A DNA stretch of 64,000 nucleotides from Adiantum capillus-veneris (Eukaryota; Streptophyta; Polypodiopsida; Polypodiales; Pteridaceae), in the NCBI GenBank assembly GCA_014529385.2, contig CM043965.1:66645690-66709689 (forward strand), given 5' to 3'. How positions within the stretch are numbered: position 1 is the stretch's first letter; each line of letters starts with the position of its first letter. The notes beneath the pieces are model-generated. The model saw nothing but the letters and a program-made list of their open reading frames with translations. It was not told the DNA's origin and did no database searches. Shown here one piece after another: positions 22,024 to 32,710 of this stretch. A program made the translations under genes and the position numbers.

Positions 22024-22928
22024 TCATTTGGTCACTGTCAAAAGAGGACGAGCTCTCCTCCTTCGAGCTATTGGATGGCCTCCATGCCTTCTAGACTTTT
22101 TCATAAATCTGCTTTTCTTGCTTTTTCTCCACTTCTTCCGTCTTTTCTCATCCTCTCTGGAACTAGAGGATGACGAATTGTCGGAACTCTCTGAAGACGA
22201 AGAGAAATCTGGGTCATCCTCGAAACGAGCACGCTTCTTGGATATTCTTGCCACCTCGAAAGCCGACTTTTGGCCCAAATAACCGGACCAATTTCCTCTC
22301 CTTTCGAGAGTGCTTCAAGCCTTTCATTATCTTGTTCATCTTCTTGTCAAGGCTCTGTCCAGCTCTTTCTACGAGTACGGTTTTGGCTTTTTTGCACTCG
22401 TCTGTCCTTCTGCCATTCTTTCGGACGTGAGATGAATCAATGGCCTCCTGCCATCTTGCGTGAATCTCATACATTGGGTAAGTCTTCATATACTTCACAT
22501 ATTTCGGGTTCTGGGAGTACTTCATTAATCTTCACTCACACGTGTCAACCTGCAGTTGACGTTTGTACTCCACTCTGGCAAACTTCCCCGCCAAAATTTG
22601 CCCAATTCTTTATTCGTTTCTTTAGTTCCCGCTTCGGGTTTCAACTTTTGTTCGCCTTCCCATGAGAGGTGTTATCTATGTCAAATTCTCCGTGATAACC
22701 CATGTGTACTCTTGGGTTCTTTATGGCTTATGCCCCTTAAGACAGAGCGATGAAGACGAGCGCGCCCGATGCGCGATGGACTAATGGTGGGAGTCGCTAA
22801 TAAGTCCGGGGTAGGGCCACAAAGATTCTTTCACAAACAAAATCTTGATTGCTCTGTCAGATTCTCCTCGAGAACCTGTGTGCACTGCAGAAGGGATCGG
22901 ATCCTCCGTAGAAGAAGAACCTTTCTTA

Positions 22929-22940
22929 GCTCTGATACCA
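22929..22940 (-). promoter_or_regulatory. LTR-F primer-binding site
   Basis: On the minus strand this reads TGGTATCAGAGC, complementary to the 3' end of plant initiator-Met tRNA and typical of plant LTR elements. It is one base from the LTR end at 22942. Confidence 0.9.
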
Positions 22941-23015
22941 CTGTTACAGGCTTGGACACTCCAAGCGAGAAATCAATAGCAACACACTAACAGAAACTTC
23001 AAAATCACTGAACTT

Positions 23016-23027
23016 TGAGAGAGAGAG

Positions 23028-23096
<69 letters not shown>
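23016..23096. repeat. (GA)n microsatellite, left half
   Basis: About 40 GA units in LTR-F, broken by one GC. A matching tract resumes at 24301, so the tract is split by about 1.2 kb of foreign DNA. Confidence 0.9.
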
Positions 23097-23098
<2 letters not shown>

Positions 23099-23362
23099 CT
23101 ATTAACGTCCTGTGGAGGCCAAAGCTGACCAATAGGACAAAACCGATACATCTTGGGTTACATTCCAGTTCGGGTATCATAAAAGAAAAATGAGTGTATG
23201 TGCAAAACATAACCTCATTGCTCTCATGACTCATGAGAGCTAGGTTTACAATGATGAGAAATCACTGTGTGCATAATGTGTCTACATCTATAGAAGACCT
23301 AAGTCCATGTCTTTGTGGGAATGGATGGATTCTTGAAGTCTCGGATAATAGCTTTTCCTCCT

Positions 23363-24056
23363 CTATACACTGCCCATTTTCCTTGCTTCTCTGACTTTAG
23401 CCAACTCTTTGGCTCTATTTTTGAGTTGAAGGGGTGTCAATTCATCTAAGATCCATACCGATGTACCTTGCAATGATTTAGTCTGCTTCATTACCTTGAT
23501 CTTCTCATGTAGGTTGTAGTAGCAAACCTTTGCCTGCTTCCCTTTAACTTCAATGTGAGTTGGGTCACCAAGATCCATGAAGGGCACCACTTTACTTAAT
23601 CTTTCCTTAAGTATGTCTACATCTAGGATGTAGCCTTCTAAATGTTCATATGGTAAAGTGCCACCGACCAATCATCTCTTAGACCACCAATTCTGACATA
23701 TTCCTCCAAGCTTTTTTCCCTCTCATTTTCCTTCAAGTTTGATGGCACTTCTTTAACAAAAGTCTCAGATTGTACCTTTAAAGTATTATGGTCTTGCTGT
23801 GCTGCTTCCAATGTATCTTCTTGGGTTTTCTCTTGAGTTTGTTGTTTGGTCACAACATCTTGTAACTGCTCTTCTAGATTGATATCCGGGCTTCTTTGGT
23901 GATCAACTCCGTCTTCAAGCTGGTTACCTCCTGCTGTAGCCTCTTCAACTCGCTCATGATGAAGGTTTCCCATGGCGACTGTGGTTTGAGAGGGGGTGGG
24001 ATGGGTGGGATACTTGAGGCCACGGTTGCCGCAAAAGTCTTCTTGGGTGGGGCCAT
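23363..24056 (-). pseudogene. LINE ORF1-like coiled-coil protein remnant
   Basis: From MAPPKKTFAATVASS at 24056, the minus strand encodes a Pro-rich start and a heptad-rich stretch (MSELKRLQQEVTSLKTEL). After one frame change come more coiled coil (LEEQLQDVVTKQQTQEKTQ) and a globular end with ILKERLSKVVPFMDLG and LTPLQLKNRAKELAKVREAR. The coiled coil followed by an RNA-binding-like C-terminus resembles L1 ORF1p (transposase_22 type) more than the CCHC ORF1 of LINE-A. It could belong to LINE-2. Family call is tentative. Confidence 0.45.
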
Positions 24057-24297
24057 GTTAGTGTGAATTGGGGGGTGTTGTATATGTCCACCCCACAGGG
24101 GCCTTCACTCCCCACTGGGGGAGGCAAAAGAAAAATGACCCCCCCCTTCTGCTTCTTCCTCTTCTGTGATTGCTGGCAGGGCTGGTGAAACGAAAAGCTT
24201 GCTGGCGGGCTGAAGCCTGAATAGGCTGCGCATTGGAGAAGGAAAACGTTGGCGAGGGCGAGGGAGGGGGAGAAACGCTGGCCCGCTGGAGAAGGAA

Positions 24298-24300
<3 letters not shown>

Positions 24301-24362
<62 letters not shown>
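24301..24362. repeat. (GA)n microsatellite, right half
   Basis: Thirty-one GA units continuing the LTR-F tract after the insertion. The LTR then continues GTCGACACGG. Confidence 0.9.
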
Positions 24363-24366
<4 letters not shown>

Positions 24367-24632
24367 ACACGGTAAAGTAGGGTTCTGTGCCCAGAAGCAT
24401 TGGCTCCAAAGACTGGTGACCCTTTCGGTATTTCTTTATTATTGCTCACAGCAAAGGTACAACTCTTGAGGGTCCTCTACTCTCAGACTCTGCGTTCAGA
24501 TGCTCTACATAGTAAGAGGCCCAAGGGCTTTTTTAAACGTGAAAAGGGATGCCTAAAGCAGAGCCCCAAAAGCATCAGGCTCAAAAGCACTTCACCCAAA
24601 AACAACTGCTCTCAAATGCATCTTGTAACAAT

Positions 24633-24914
24633 TTATTTATTTATTTTTTGTAAATCTTGTTTGATAGAATTTGCAGGTGGAAAACGTCAAAGATAGGAAA
24701 ACCCACAGAAAGAAAGGGATACAAAAAGCGGAGCACTATGAGGCTCCGAAGGCTAGAAACAATCAAAGTACATCATGTAGGCATCAAGAGTGATGTCTCC
24801 AACATCATGAGCGAAATGCAGCGCTTGACCAAGAGATAATTTGAAATAGGGAAAGGATTCAACATAAGTGCCTTGGAACATCAAGGAGTTCCTATGCTGC
24901 CAGTTGGCCCACAG
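24633..24914 (-). mobile_element. 5'-truncated LINE 3' end in LTR-F
   Basis: A 282-bp insertion flanked by the 13-bp duplication ATCTTGTAACAAT (24620-24632 and 24915-24927). An A-rich tail appears on the plus strand as TTATTTATTTATTTTTT. The minus strand encodes LWANWQHRNSLMFQG, the WxxWxxRN motif near the end of plant L1 ORF2. The family differs from LINE-A. Both tail and duplication indicate target-primed reverse transcription. Confidence 0.8.
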
Positions 24915-25231
24915 ATCTTGTAACAATGCCCAACGGCCAGGAGCGCAAAACGTGAAAATCTGTAGAGCCTGCCACATCAGCACCTGCAGCAGCGCATTTT
25001 ACAAAAATCTGTACAATTTGCCACGCCAGCAATTCCGTAGAACCTACCACGTCAGCATGCCAGCGCAATTAATGAAAATCACTTCCAGAGTTCAAGCTTT
25101 TGATCTCTAGGGTTTTAGGCCCCACGGTCAGTGCTTTGAAGTTTGTTCAGGTTCATTCATTTCTTCAATTTCTCTTGTCCACTCGGCCATTTCTCTTCCA
25201 GTTGGACATGCCACATCGTCACTTTGTGACA

Positions 25232-25571
25232 ACTATATGAGGGAGTGCTCTAAGAGCCTCCTGAAGCTCCTCTAGCAAGAGAGGGCTCTCAAGCATTTGT
25301 CGCATCTCCTCAGTGACTAGGCAAGGCATTTGTGCCCACCCTTGCTCTCTGTATGCATCCTTGCGCTCTGGCTGCCGCTCAGCTGAGAGAAACTCTCGGT
25401 AGAAGTCAATAGGTACTGGGCGTATTTCCTCAGGCTCTGTAGTTGTCCCTTCATCGTGTCTCCTCAACTGGCAAACACTGGTCTATGCATGGCGGGGACC
25501 CACCATCTCAAAATACTCTCCAGTAACTCTGTCGTCCGCCTGGGTCTACTGAGATGCCTGTCGGTGGTAGG
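25232..25571 (-). pseudogene. LINE-B ORF2 linker block
   Basis: Minus-strand fragment that aligns with LINE-A at about 39833-39540: DFYREFLSAERQPERKD, then WAQMPCLVTEEMRQMLE and ALRALPH. It is the segment between endonuclease and RT. LTR-F joins it at 25231, LTR-G at 25577. Confidence 0.8.
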
Positions 25572-25576
25572 AAAAT

Positions 25577-27421
25577 TGAAACCGGCCCGTAGGGCGGTAG
25601 ACTTTAGGCTTTCACTTGAAACTTTACTTTACGCTTTAACACACAGAGAAATCTTGCAGAAGGAACTTGTAACGGGAATTAACACTTCAAAGCACACATG
25701 GCTTGGAAGCTAGAATGCTCCGAGTAGACGCCGACACCTGTTGGCCCCAAAGACTAGCGCCCCTTTTCGTATTTCTTTATTGTTATTAAACTTGAGAATA
25801 ACCTGTAAACTTCTACAAGCTGTCCCACTTTTATCGGGCTGAAATTCCTCTACTCTAATCCGATTCCGGCAGCATAACCACGGTAGAAGTCTCCACAGAC
25901 AAAATCCCAAGTAAACATTGACTTTTCACGCACTTTAGAGCACTTTGCAAAACCTGGCGAGAAATTACAGCACGCTGAATTCTCTGTTTTGCGCTTCGAT
26001 TCATGTGCCAATCACTTTTCTGGGTAGCCCTCGAGCTCTCACACCTGTAGGGTCACATGTCCCTTGAATTAGACGAGATTCCTTGCGGGAAATATCTCTT
26101 AATTGTTCTGTACAAGCACCCAATGCTTTTTTGAGGTTCCCCTGACAAATAAACGAACCGAAGGCTTCCACCTAACCCTCACCAAGCTGTCCAAACATAT
26201 CCATGGCTGTAGTTGCAGGTTTTTGACCCAATTTCGCCAACATAACGGCGCAAATATCCCTGAAGATCAAAAGTACACATCAAGAACACTTTTCCTTGCG
26301 GTATGGAGGCTTTCTAGTGAGCTGCAGGTCAATTTCAGCATGCTGTAATTTTCTATTTTGCCACTGTTAGGTGTCTACTGCCCTGTACACGCATCCCAAG
26401 GTCTTTCCGAGGCTCACATGGCGATTCCCTGCAGTTTAGGTGAGAAACCCTAAGCCTGGAGAAAAACAGAGCAGGCTGTTATTCTTTGTTTTGGACCGTT
26501 TCGAGCGGAGCGAGCATACCTACGCGTGTCTTAGGTGCTCCCTCACGCAATGGGACAGTTCCCTTGTAAATCGGAGGAGTTTTGACGTGAGAAACTCTCC
26601 GTTTTCGCATCCCTTTGCGATGGAACTGTGAGTACCTAAAGGGGATTAGCAATTAGCTAATCCGGTTTCTGTACAGAATGCTCTTCCCTTGGCAAACGCG
26701 CATAAAACCCCCAGAACTGTACATGGTCATCTGAGAAGCCCAACTAGTGGGGCATTACCATATGTGCAAAGAGGAGAGAGAGATGCACGAGAGAAAATCG
26801 TCGCGCTACATAGAGCAAGGGAGAAGGCAAGCTTTCCATTAAAGCTGTGATCACCTGTACCCACTGCTCACACACACTGTAGCACACTAATGGAAGAAAA
26901 TCAGTCCCCCTCTCTTGAAATGGGCGCCCTTTCTTGCGGATGCTTGTGGCAAGTGCATCTAAGCCGCCATGTGTCCCTTTTGCATAGTCACAAGGGACGC
27001 GTTCGGGGACGGGGAACGGGGGACGGGGCTCAAATGGATTTTTAGTGTAAAAAAGAGGGCGGGACGGCAAGTGGGGACGGGAAGCCCAAAAACGGGCATC
27101 CCCTGTGACTATGCTCTTATGCCTTTTTTGAGTTAATTTCCTAGTACCCACAGACTTATAAGTGTCGCGAGGGGCCTAAATGACTTTGAACTAAGCCTAG
27201 ACACACTTTTACTACTCGGATTCTAGTGCCGATTGGCTCAACCAACTCGTGGTGACCTGCCCTTTCCGACTGCAGGTGAAACTCTCGGCCGTCGGCCGTT
27301 TCACACTGGCCATACAATGTCCGGCCATTTGCAACTTCAAAAAGAGGGTCCCAAAAATTAAACAAAAATCATCGGAAAGAAACCAACAACTCAAGTTAGC
27401 AATTGCCTCGTCCTCGTGACA
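25577..27421 (-). repeat. LTR-G left LTR
   Basis: 1.85 kb, longer than its partner because it keeps a full MITE (26983-27113) and neighbouring sequence. The shared LTR block lies at 25742-25780. Confidence 0.75.
26983..27113. mobile_element. MITE with GGGACG repeats in LTR-G
   Basis: A 131-bp element with ends CATAGTCACAAGGGACG and, inverted, CATAGTCACAGGGG. Flanks CCCTTTTG (26975-26982) and CTCTTATG (27114-27121) match at six of eight bases. Related LTRs at about 48276 and 50923 lack it and show the uninterrupted sequence, which are empty sites. The interior carries repeated GGGACGG. A deleted copy remains in the other LTR near 29169-29205. Confidence 0.75.
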
Positions 27422-28212
27422 TAACGCCCTTTTAAAATCGCAAACGTCCTCGATTGCGTGCCATATATACATGCCATAGATGATGTAGTGTGGTAAGCAC
27501 CCTTTTATCATTGCCTGTATCCGCAAGAAAGACTATCAAAACATGTATACAAATGACTTAATGAATTATGAGACCTTCATACTTTTGTCAAACAATGTAC
27601 ACTGCTATTGCACCGAATCCATGAGTACATTTGATGTGCTAGTTTTATCATTACCCCTCCTTTGCAGATGTTGGATTGGGGCATACGTAGGCTGTATCCC
27701 GAAGGCCTCAAGGTAAAGCTGCAATACCTTTGGTGACTCTGACAATTCATGCTCTTCCATCCACAACACTGTAGCGTACTACCCACGACCAAGTAAGCTC
27801 AAATTTCAAGATGATTTACCAATGCGTCAAAGAATCCAAGCAATCGCCTTAGAAAATCGGCGAGCAGCGTGCCACTTGGCAGACCCACATCACTCCCACA
27901 GGAGATCTAGTGGCCACTCTACCACCGTGAGACCTCTCCCTATCTCATCTTGGTTCATACTTGCAAACCCTAAGAACGCAGCAAAAAATCAAGCCTTATT
28001 TGACCACTTTTTGGCAAGGCGAACGCTCAAAAGGTTATGTAGGAACATGCGGAATTTCCCGTCTGTCCTGTGAAGAGGAACCCTCTTCCCTGGTGTCATC
28101 CGTCCTGTTAGCCATGGTGTAATTCCAAGATCCTGTGCTTTGTGTCTTTGCTCAAAAACCAACTGAGGCTCACTTCTTGAGGAAATGTGATTCTATCCCG
28201 ACAATGGAACCA
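27422..28212. other. LTR-G internal region, non-coding
   Basis: 791 bases without gag or pol motifs; the longest frames are 60-83 codons and unrecognised. No initiator-Met primer site is seen next to either LTR. Confidence 0.55.
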
Positions 28213-29457
28213 TGAAACAGGCCCGTAGGCCAGTAGGCTTTAGGCTTTCACCCGAAACTTTACTTTACGCTTTAACACACAGAGCAACTACGTGTAACGG
28301 GAATTAACACTTCAAAGCACACATGGCTCGGAAGCTAGAATGCTCCGAGTAGACGCCGACACCTGTTGGCCCCAAAGACTGGCGCCCCTTCCGGTATTTC
28401 TTTATTGTTATTGAATTTGAGAAAAACCTATAACCTTCTACAAGCTGTCCCACTTTTATCGGGCTGAAATTCCTCTACTCTAACCAGATTTCGGCAGCAT
28501 AACCATAGTAGAAGTCTCCACGGACAAAATCCCACATAAACGTTGACCTTCCACGCACTTTGCAAAACGTGGCGAGAAATTACAGCACGCAGAATTCTGT
28601 GTTTTGCGCTTCGATTCACATACCGATCACTTTTCTGGGTAGCCCTTGAGCTCTCGCACCTGTAGGGTCACATGCTCCTTGAATTAGACGAGATCCCTCG
28701 CGGGAAATCTCTCTAAATGTTTTGTACAAGCACCCAACACTTTTTTGAGGTTCCCTTGACAAATAAACGATCCGAAAGCTTCCACCTAACCCTCACCAAG
28801 CTGTCCAAACATGTCCATGGCTGTAATTGCAGGTTTTTGACCCAATTTCGCCTACATAACGGCGCAAATATCTCTGAAGATCAAAAGTACACGTCAAGGA
28901 CACTTTTCCTTGCGGTATGGAAGCTTTCTAGTGAGCTGCAGGTCAATTTTAGCATGCTGTAATTTTCTGTTTTGCCACTATTAGATGCCTACTACCCAAT
29001 ACACGCATCCCAAGGTCTTTCCGAGGCTCCCATGGCGATTCCCTGCAGTTTAGGTACGAAACCCTAAACCTGCAGAAAAACACAGCAAGCTGTAATTCTC
29101 TGTTTTGGACCGTTTCGAGTGGAGCGAGCACGCCTACGCGTGTAACAGGTGCTCCCACACGCAATGGGACCTTAAATGCATTTTTAGTGTAAAAAAGAGG
29201 GCGAACGGGGCCTAAATGACTTTGAACTGAGCCTAGACACCCTTTTACTACTTGGATTCCAGTGCTGATTGGCTCGACCAAGTCGTGGTGACCTGCCCTT
29301 CCCGACTGCGCGTGAAACTCTCTGTCGTTGGCCGTTTCACACTGGCCATACAATGTCTGGCCATTTGCGACTTCAAAAAGAGGGTCCCAAAAATCAAACA
29401 AAAATCATCGGAAAGAAACCAACAACTCAAGTTAGCAATTGCCACGTCCTCATGACA
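28213..29457 (-). repeat. LTR-G right LTR
   Basis: 1,245 bp, closely similar to the left LTR over its first 950 bases and last 250. It carries an internal deletion that removes most of the MITE and adjacent sequence. The shared LTR block lies at 28367-28404. Confidence 0.75.
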
Positions 29458-30056
29458 CAAACTCATGGCGCCACTCCTCTATGCCGATCAGCTCCTATCG
29501 AGATTGTTGCATCTGTTTCTCCATCCAGGGGCTACTTGGGTGTCACTCCTGCATCCTTTGTAAGGAGGCAATGCCCTAATGTAATCGCTTCTCCTCCTCT
29601 CGGGCCGTAGCCAGTCATGCTCTCAACTCTTTGAGGAAGAAACGACTGAGCTCCCTAAGGCCATTGGCCAATCTAGCGAAATCCTCTCACGGATGCGCAA
29701 CATAACACTGCCACTCCTCTACTTGTTGGCAAGAGTAAGGATCATTGGCGCATGATCCGAGAAAGTAATCCCTGCCAAAATGCATACTGAACCACCTAAG
29801 TCACAAAGTGATCACTAGCATAGAAGCGATCTATCTTGGATAGATTCACTCCGCCCACTATGCAGTCAGATAGGGAAAAAGAGAGGCTTTCTGAGGGCCG
29901 CGCAAAGCCAGCTTGCTGCCATACATCGGAGATCCTCAAGGTCATACATGGTCCTTCCCAACCGGCCAACTCAGTCCCATGTACAGTAGCATGACTTCCC
30001 GCAATTCTGTCCGAGGGGTCCACGAGCATGTTGAAGTCCCCCCAATGCACCATTGT
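29458..30056 (-). pseudogene. LINE-B endonuclease, central and C-terminal part
   Basis: Apurinic-endonuclease-like domain on the minus strand: WGDFNMLVDPSDRIAGSHA, VNLSKIDRFYASDHF, then a degraded SDHAP segment. It aligns with LINE-A 40520-39833. Gypsy-D inserted between Gln and Trp just before the GGDFNM motif: the codons to the right (43669 and up) join in frame with those to the left. Confidence 0.8.
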
Positions 30057-30627
30057 TGTCACAATCTGGTGACGCGGCATGCCCCCGGATACACACACAC
30101 ACACCCTGCTAACGTGGCAACAGCTCGGAAAACGCCCTACAAAACCCGTCGGAAAACGCGCTGACAGGCTGACGTGGTAGGCAGTATGGACCTCAGCAAT
30201 TTTTGCTGGGCATGCTGATGTGGCAGTGTATGGACGTCCATAATTTGCGATGGCTACTCTTGGCTGGCAGATTTTGATTAAAGAGCTTTTGGGCATAATG
30301 CTTTTGAGTTGAGAAGCTTTTGAGTTATTTTTAACTGACTTTGGGGCTTTGCTTTTGGGGATCCCTTGTAAGAATAAATAAGTTTGTTGGGCCCTCATTA
30401 CTCAGAGCATCTGGACGCAAAGTCTGAGTGTGAGCTCCTGCAGACTCCCTTGTACTTTGCACATAGATTAATATAAAAAGAAATATTGACACGTGCACCA
30501 GTCTTTGGGGCCAATATCTCTTGGCACGGAACTACGTCGGGCTGAGTCGTCTTTTGTGAACTGTTTTTAAGTGAATCTCTGTTGTGTCGCAGTAGAATCT
30601 AGACTTGGGGTGTCCAAGTTTGCTACA
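30057..30627 (+). repeat. Gypsy-D 5' LTR
   Basis: 571 bp, TGTCACAAT...TTGCTACA. It contains a short (CA)n, a TATA-like region near 30370-30385 (AGAATAAATAAG), an AATATAAAAAG signal near 30470 and the shared LTR block at 30479-30514. It also preserves the uninterrupted LINE-A target at 30276-30290. Confidence 0.88.
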
Positions 30628-30628
30628 A

Positions 30629-30640
30629 TGGTATCAGAGC
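30629..30640 (+). promoter_or_regulatory. Gypsy-D primer-binding site
   Basis: TGGTATCAGAGC, one base after the LTR, complementary to plant initiator-Met tRNA. Confidence 0.92.
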
Positions 30641-30690
30641 ACGGCCGATTTCTCTTCTACCAGGACATCCGATCCTTTTCTCGTGACACT

Positions 30691-32060
30691 TATGGATTCC
30701 AACAAGAATTGGTCAGCTTCTCTAGCATGTGCTAACGCGGGAGGAGATCAAGAAGAAGATTTTGATGACTTAACAGAGGAAGAGTACGGGCCACCTCGGC
30801 CTACTGAGTATGAACTTCAAGAGATGGAACGCGACAGCACGTTGACGAGCGCACAAAGTAGATGATTAAATTTGTGGAGGATCCTCAATTTGCAATTTTT
30901 TTGTCTCAGCAATCCAACGTAGAAGTGCACACCCAGTGGCAAAAAGCCACAGAACCACCCATCAAACCGGCAATCAAGAAACCTCCTTCTCCGAGGATGT
31001 TTACAGAGCAAGAATTACAAGAGGTGGTTTAGACACAAATTAGTCGGCTTTTGGACGTGAACAATCAATCCAAAAAGTGCAAGGGGAGTGACTACCCTAG
31101 TTATTTGGGCCGTCAATCTTCTTTTGCATCTACAAGAAAGCATAAGAAACGTGTACGATTTGAAGGTCTACCCAGTTCTTCTTCTTCTGATAGTTCTTCT
31201 AGCTCTTTTGACTCGAGCGAGGAGGACAGAAAAGGTAAAAAGCGAAGCAAAAAGCAAAACTTCAGAAGGGGCAAGAAGAAAGCAAAGAAACCAAGATTTC
31301 GCCGAGTTTTTTTACAGTTCTACAGAGGAGTCATCCTCTGACAGTTCGGACTCCAACGACCATATATTTTATGCAAAAAAGAAGCATTTTTACAGAGCCA
31401 ACCAATATGACTTCCTTGAAGACTAAAGCAAGAAAGCAAAAGAATTCAAAGAAGGTGGACAGTCAATTAAATTTGAATCCTTTTCTGGGTTCCGAGATGC
31501 TCCGAGGGCTTTGGCCTTCATTCAGCAGTTTGACATATCTGGAGGGCACTACTCAGAGCACTCTAAGATTAGGAGGGCTACATCTTTCTTCAAAGGAAAT
31601 GCTCAAACATGGTGTCCACTCTTCTTCTGGGGAAGGAAGCTCCAGTCAAGTGGTTGAAATTCAAGGCTCTTTATTTCTTCTTGGCTGACGAACGAGATAT
31701 ACGAACCGCTTGGAATCATCTTCGGATGACCAAGGGAGATTCTTCGGACGCTTATTCCGAGAGATTTGGAACTCTTTTCTACCAACCTCTTCATTTAAGA
31801 ACGTCTCTTTTAAGGAATAGATTGAGCGGTTTTATTGCGGACTCCCTACAGAGATACGAGACTACTGCCTGGAACAAAAGTCGAATTCTATTCAAGAATT
31901 GATGGGTCATGCGAAACGGGGTTTCGCGATACATTCGGGAATTTTGACTTACCCCACAGATGAGATCTTGACTCAGAGAACCCAACAGACCTCTAACAAT
32001 GAAAGTAGAAAGAGAAAGAGTTCCAAAGAAAAGAAAGATAAGGATACACGGCACCGACTC
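30691..32060 (+). pseudogene. gag: Gypsy-D gag
   Basis: Starts at the ATG at 30691 (MDSNKNW), 50 bases after the primer site. An acidic N-terminus is followed, after frame changes near 30850, 31260 and 31425, by a Ser-rich/basic region (KKRVRFEGLPSSSSSD, then KRSKKQNFRRGKK) and the capsid domain at about 31440-31890 (FESFSGFRDAPRALAFIQQF, AWNHLRMTKGDSSDAYSERF). The last part (MGHAKRGFAIH) is shared with LTR-F. Forms the particle shell. Multiple frameshifts. Confidence 0.8.
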
Positions 32061-32638
32061 ACTCTTGGAGAGAGGGCCAATTACATCAAAGAAGGGAAGT
32101 GTTTTGGTTGCGGGGAACATGGGTACATCTCAGCAAAGTGCCCCAAAAAGGCACAACAAGAACAAAGTGAAGACAGGCTAGAGAGTTTGAGAGCAGCAGA
32201 GGAACATGTTAGAAAAGGCAAGATGAAAGCAGGACTGGTTCCAGATTGCATGGGTACTGACCCAAGCCTGATTGATGAAAGTACAGAACTTTGCCGAGCT
32301 TGGGGCAAAGTGAAAGATCAAGAAGCCCTGATTTTCTTTGATGGAGGAGCCAAGGCCAACTTCATTTCACTGAATTGGCTGCGCGGCTCGAGATTACACC
32401 CGACAGGATGGGACCACCAACAGAGGCAGTTCTAGCAGCACCCGAACGTGACATAGCCATTACACCTGTCATTGGCAAACTTCGGTTGCATTGTCAGGGG
32501 TATTTGGGGCACGAGGACTTTTACATAACTCCCTTGGAAGGTTGTGACGTCCTTCTAGGAGTCGCTTGGTACCATAAGAACAACGCCGTGGTCGATTATC
32601 GGGCAAAGAAAGCAACTTTGACGAACGAAAAGGGCTGA
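32061..32638 (+). pseudogene. Gypsy-D zinc knuckle and aspartic protease
   Basis: One CCHC knuckle, CFGCGEHGYISAKC, then a linker with VPDCMGT and ESTELCRAWGKV, then the protease motif LIFFDGGAKANFIS (Gly replaces Ser/Thr after Asp). A frame change near 32380 leads to the C-terminal part with CDVLLGVAWYHKN. The LCRAWGKV segment is also found in LTR-E. Confidence 0.8.
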
Positions 32639-32710
32639 AAAATTGTACTTGATGTAAAACTGAAGGGCGAGTCTGTCCCTATTGTATCAACTTCGGCCAT
32701 TTCCAAATGA

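Larger units (their letters stand above)
20570..22525 (-). pseudogene. gag: LTR-F gag, split by a solo LTR
   Basis: Same gag lineage as Gypsy-D. The N-terminal part lies at about 22525-22024, with a Ser-rich/basic stretch (KKRARFEDDPDFSSSSESSD) like KKRVRFEGLPSSSSSD of Gypsy-D. The capsid part lies at 21112-20880 (WHHLRMTKNDTLDD, with two stops), followed by MGYAKQGFGMH and YPTDRI, matching MGHAKRGFAIH and YPTDEI of Gypsy-D. A solo LTR interrupts it at 21113-21762. Protease and pol are deleted after about 20570. Confidence 0.75.
18974..25231 (-). mobile_element. LTR-F: internally deleted LTR retrotransposon
   Basis: Minus-oriented element with its 3' LTR at 18974-19508, internal part 19509-22941 and 5' LTR 22942-25231 (swollen by insertions). 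It has a primer-binding site and a polypurine tract in the expected places. The interior keeps gag and a chromodomain-like tail but lacks protease, RT, RNase H and integrase, so it is a deletion derivative of a chromovirus like Gypsy-D. Its right edge abuts the LINE-B linker. The left LTR is truncated, so no target duplication remains. Confidence 0.8.
22942..25231 (-). repeat. LTR-F 5' LTR with two insertions
   Basis: Three LTR segments (22942-23096, 24301-24632, 24928-25231) add up to about 790 bp and align with the left LTR where that exists. A LINE ORF1-like segment sits in the (GA)n tract, and a LINE 3' fragment lies at 24633-24914. The shared LTR block is at 24402-24440. Confidence 0.8.
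25577..29457 (-). mobile_element. LTR-G: non-coding LTR retrotransposon
   Basis: Two related LTRs (25577-27421 and 28213-29457; plus-strand ends TGAAAC and GTGACA/ATGACA) enclose a 791-bp interior with no coding motif. The flanks are AAAAT (25572-25576) and CAAAC (29458-29462), a decayed 5-bp duplication; LINE-A has CAAAC at the equivalent point. LINE-B is collinear across the element. The orientation is inferred from the shared LTR block. It must rely on proteins from another element, probably of the Gypsy-C family whose LTRs it resembles. Confidence 0.75.

Noticed and set aside
22944-24449. Ser/Leu-rich and Arg/Glu-rich reading frames
   Set aside because: They are translations of (GA)n/(CT)n microsatellites and vanish outside the repeats. 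The same applies at 8733-9068 and 62456-62674.
26103-28962. Two similar frames at 26103 and 28717 that look like conserved paralogous genes
   Set aside because: They are the same place in the two LTRs of LTR-G, so similarity reflects LTR duplication, not protein constraint.
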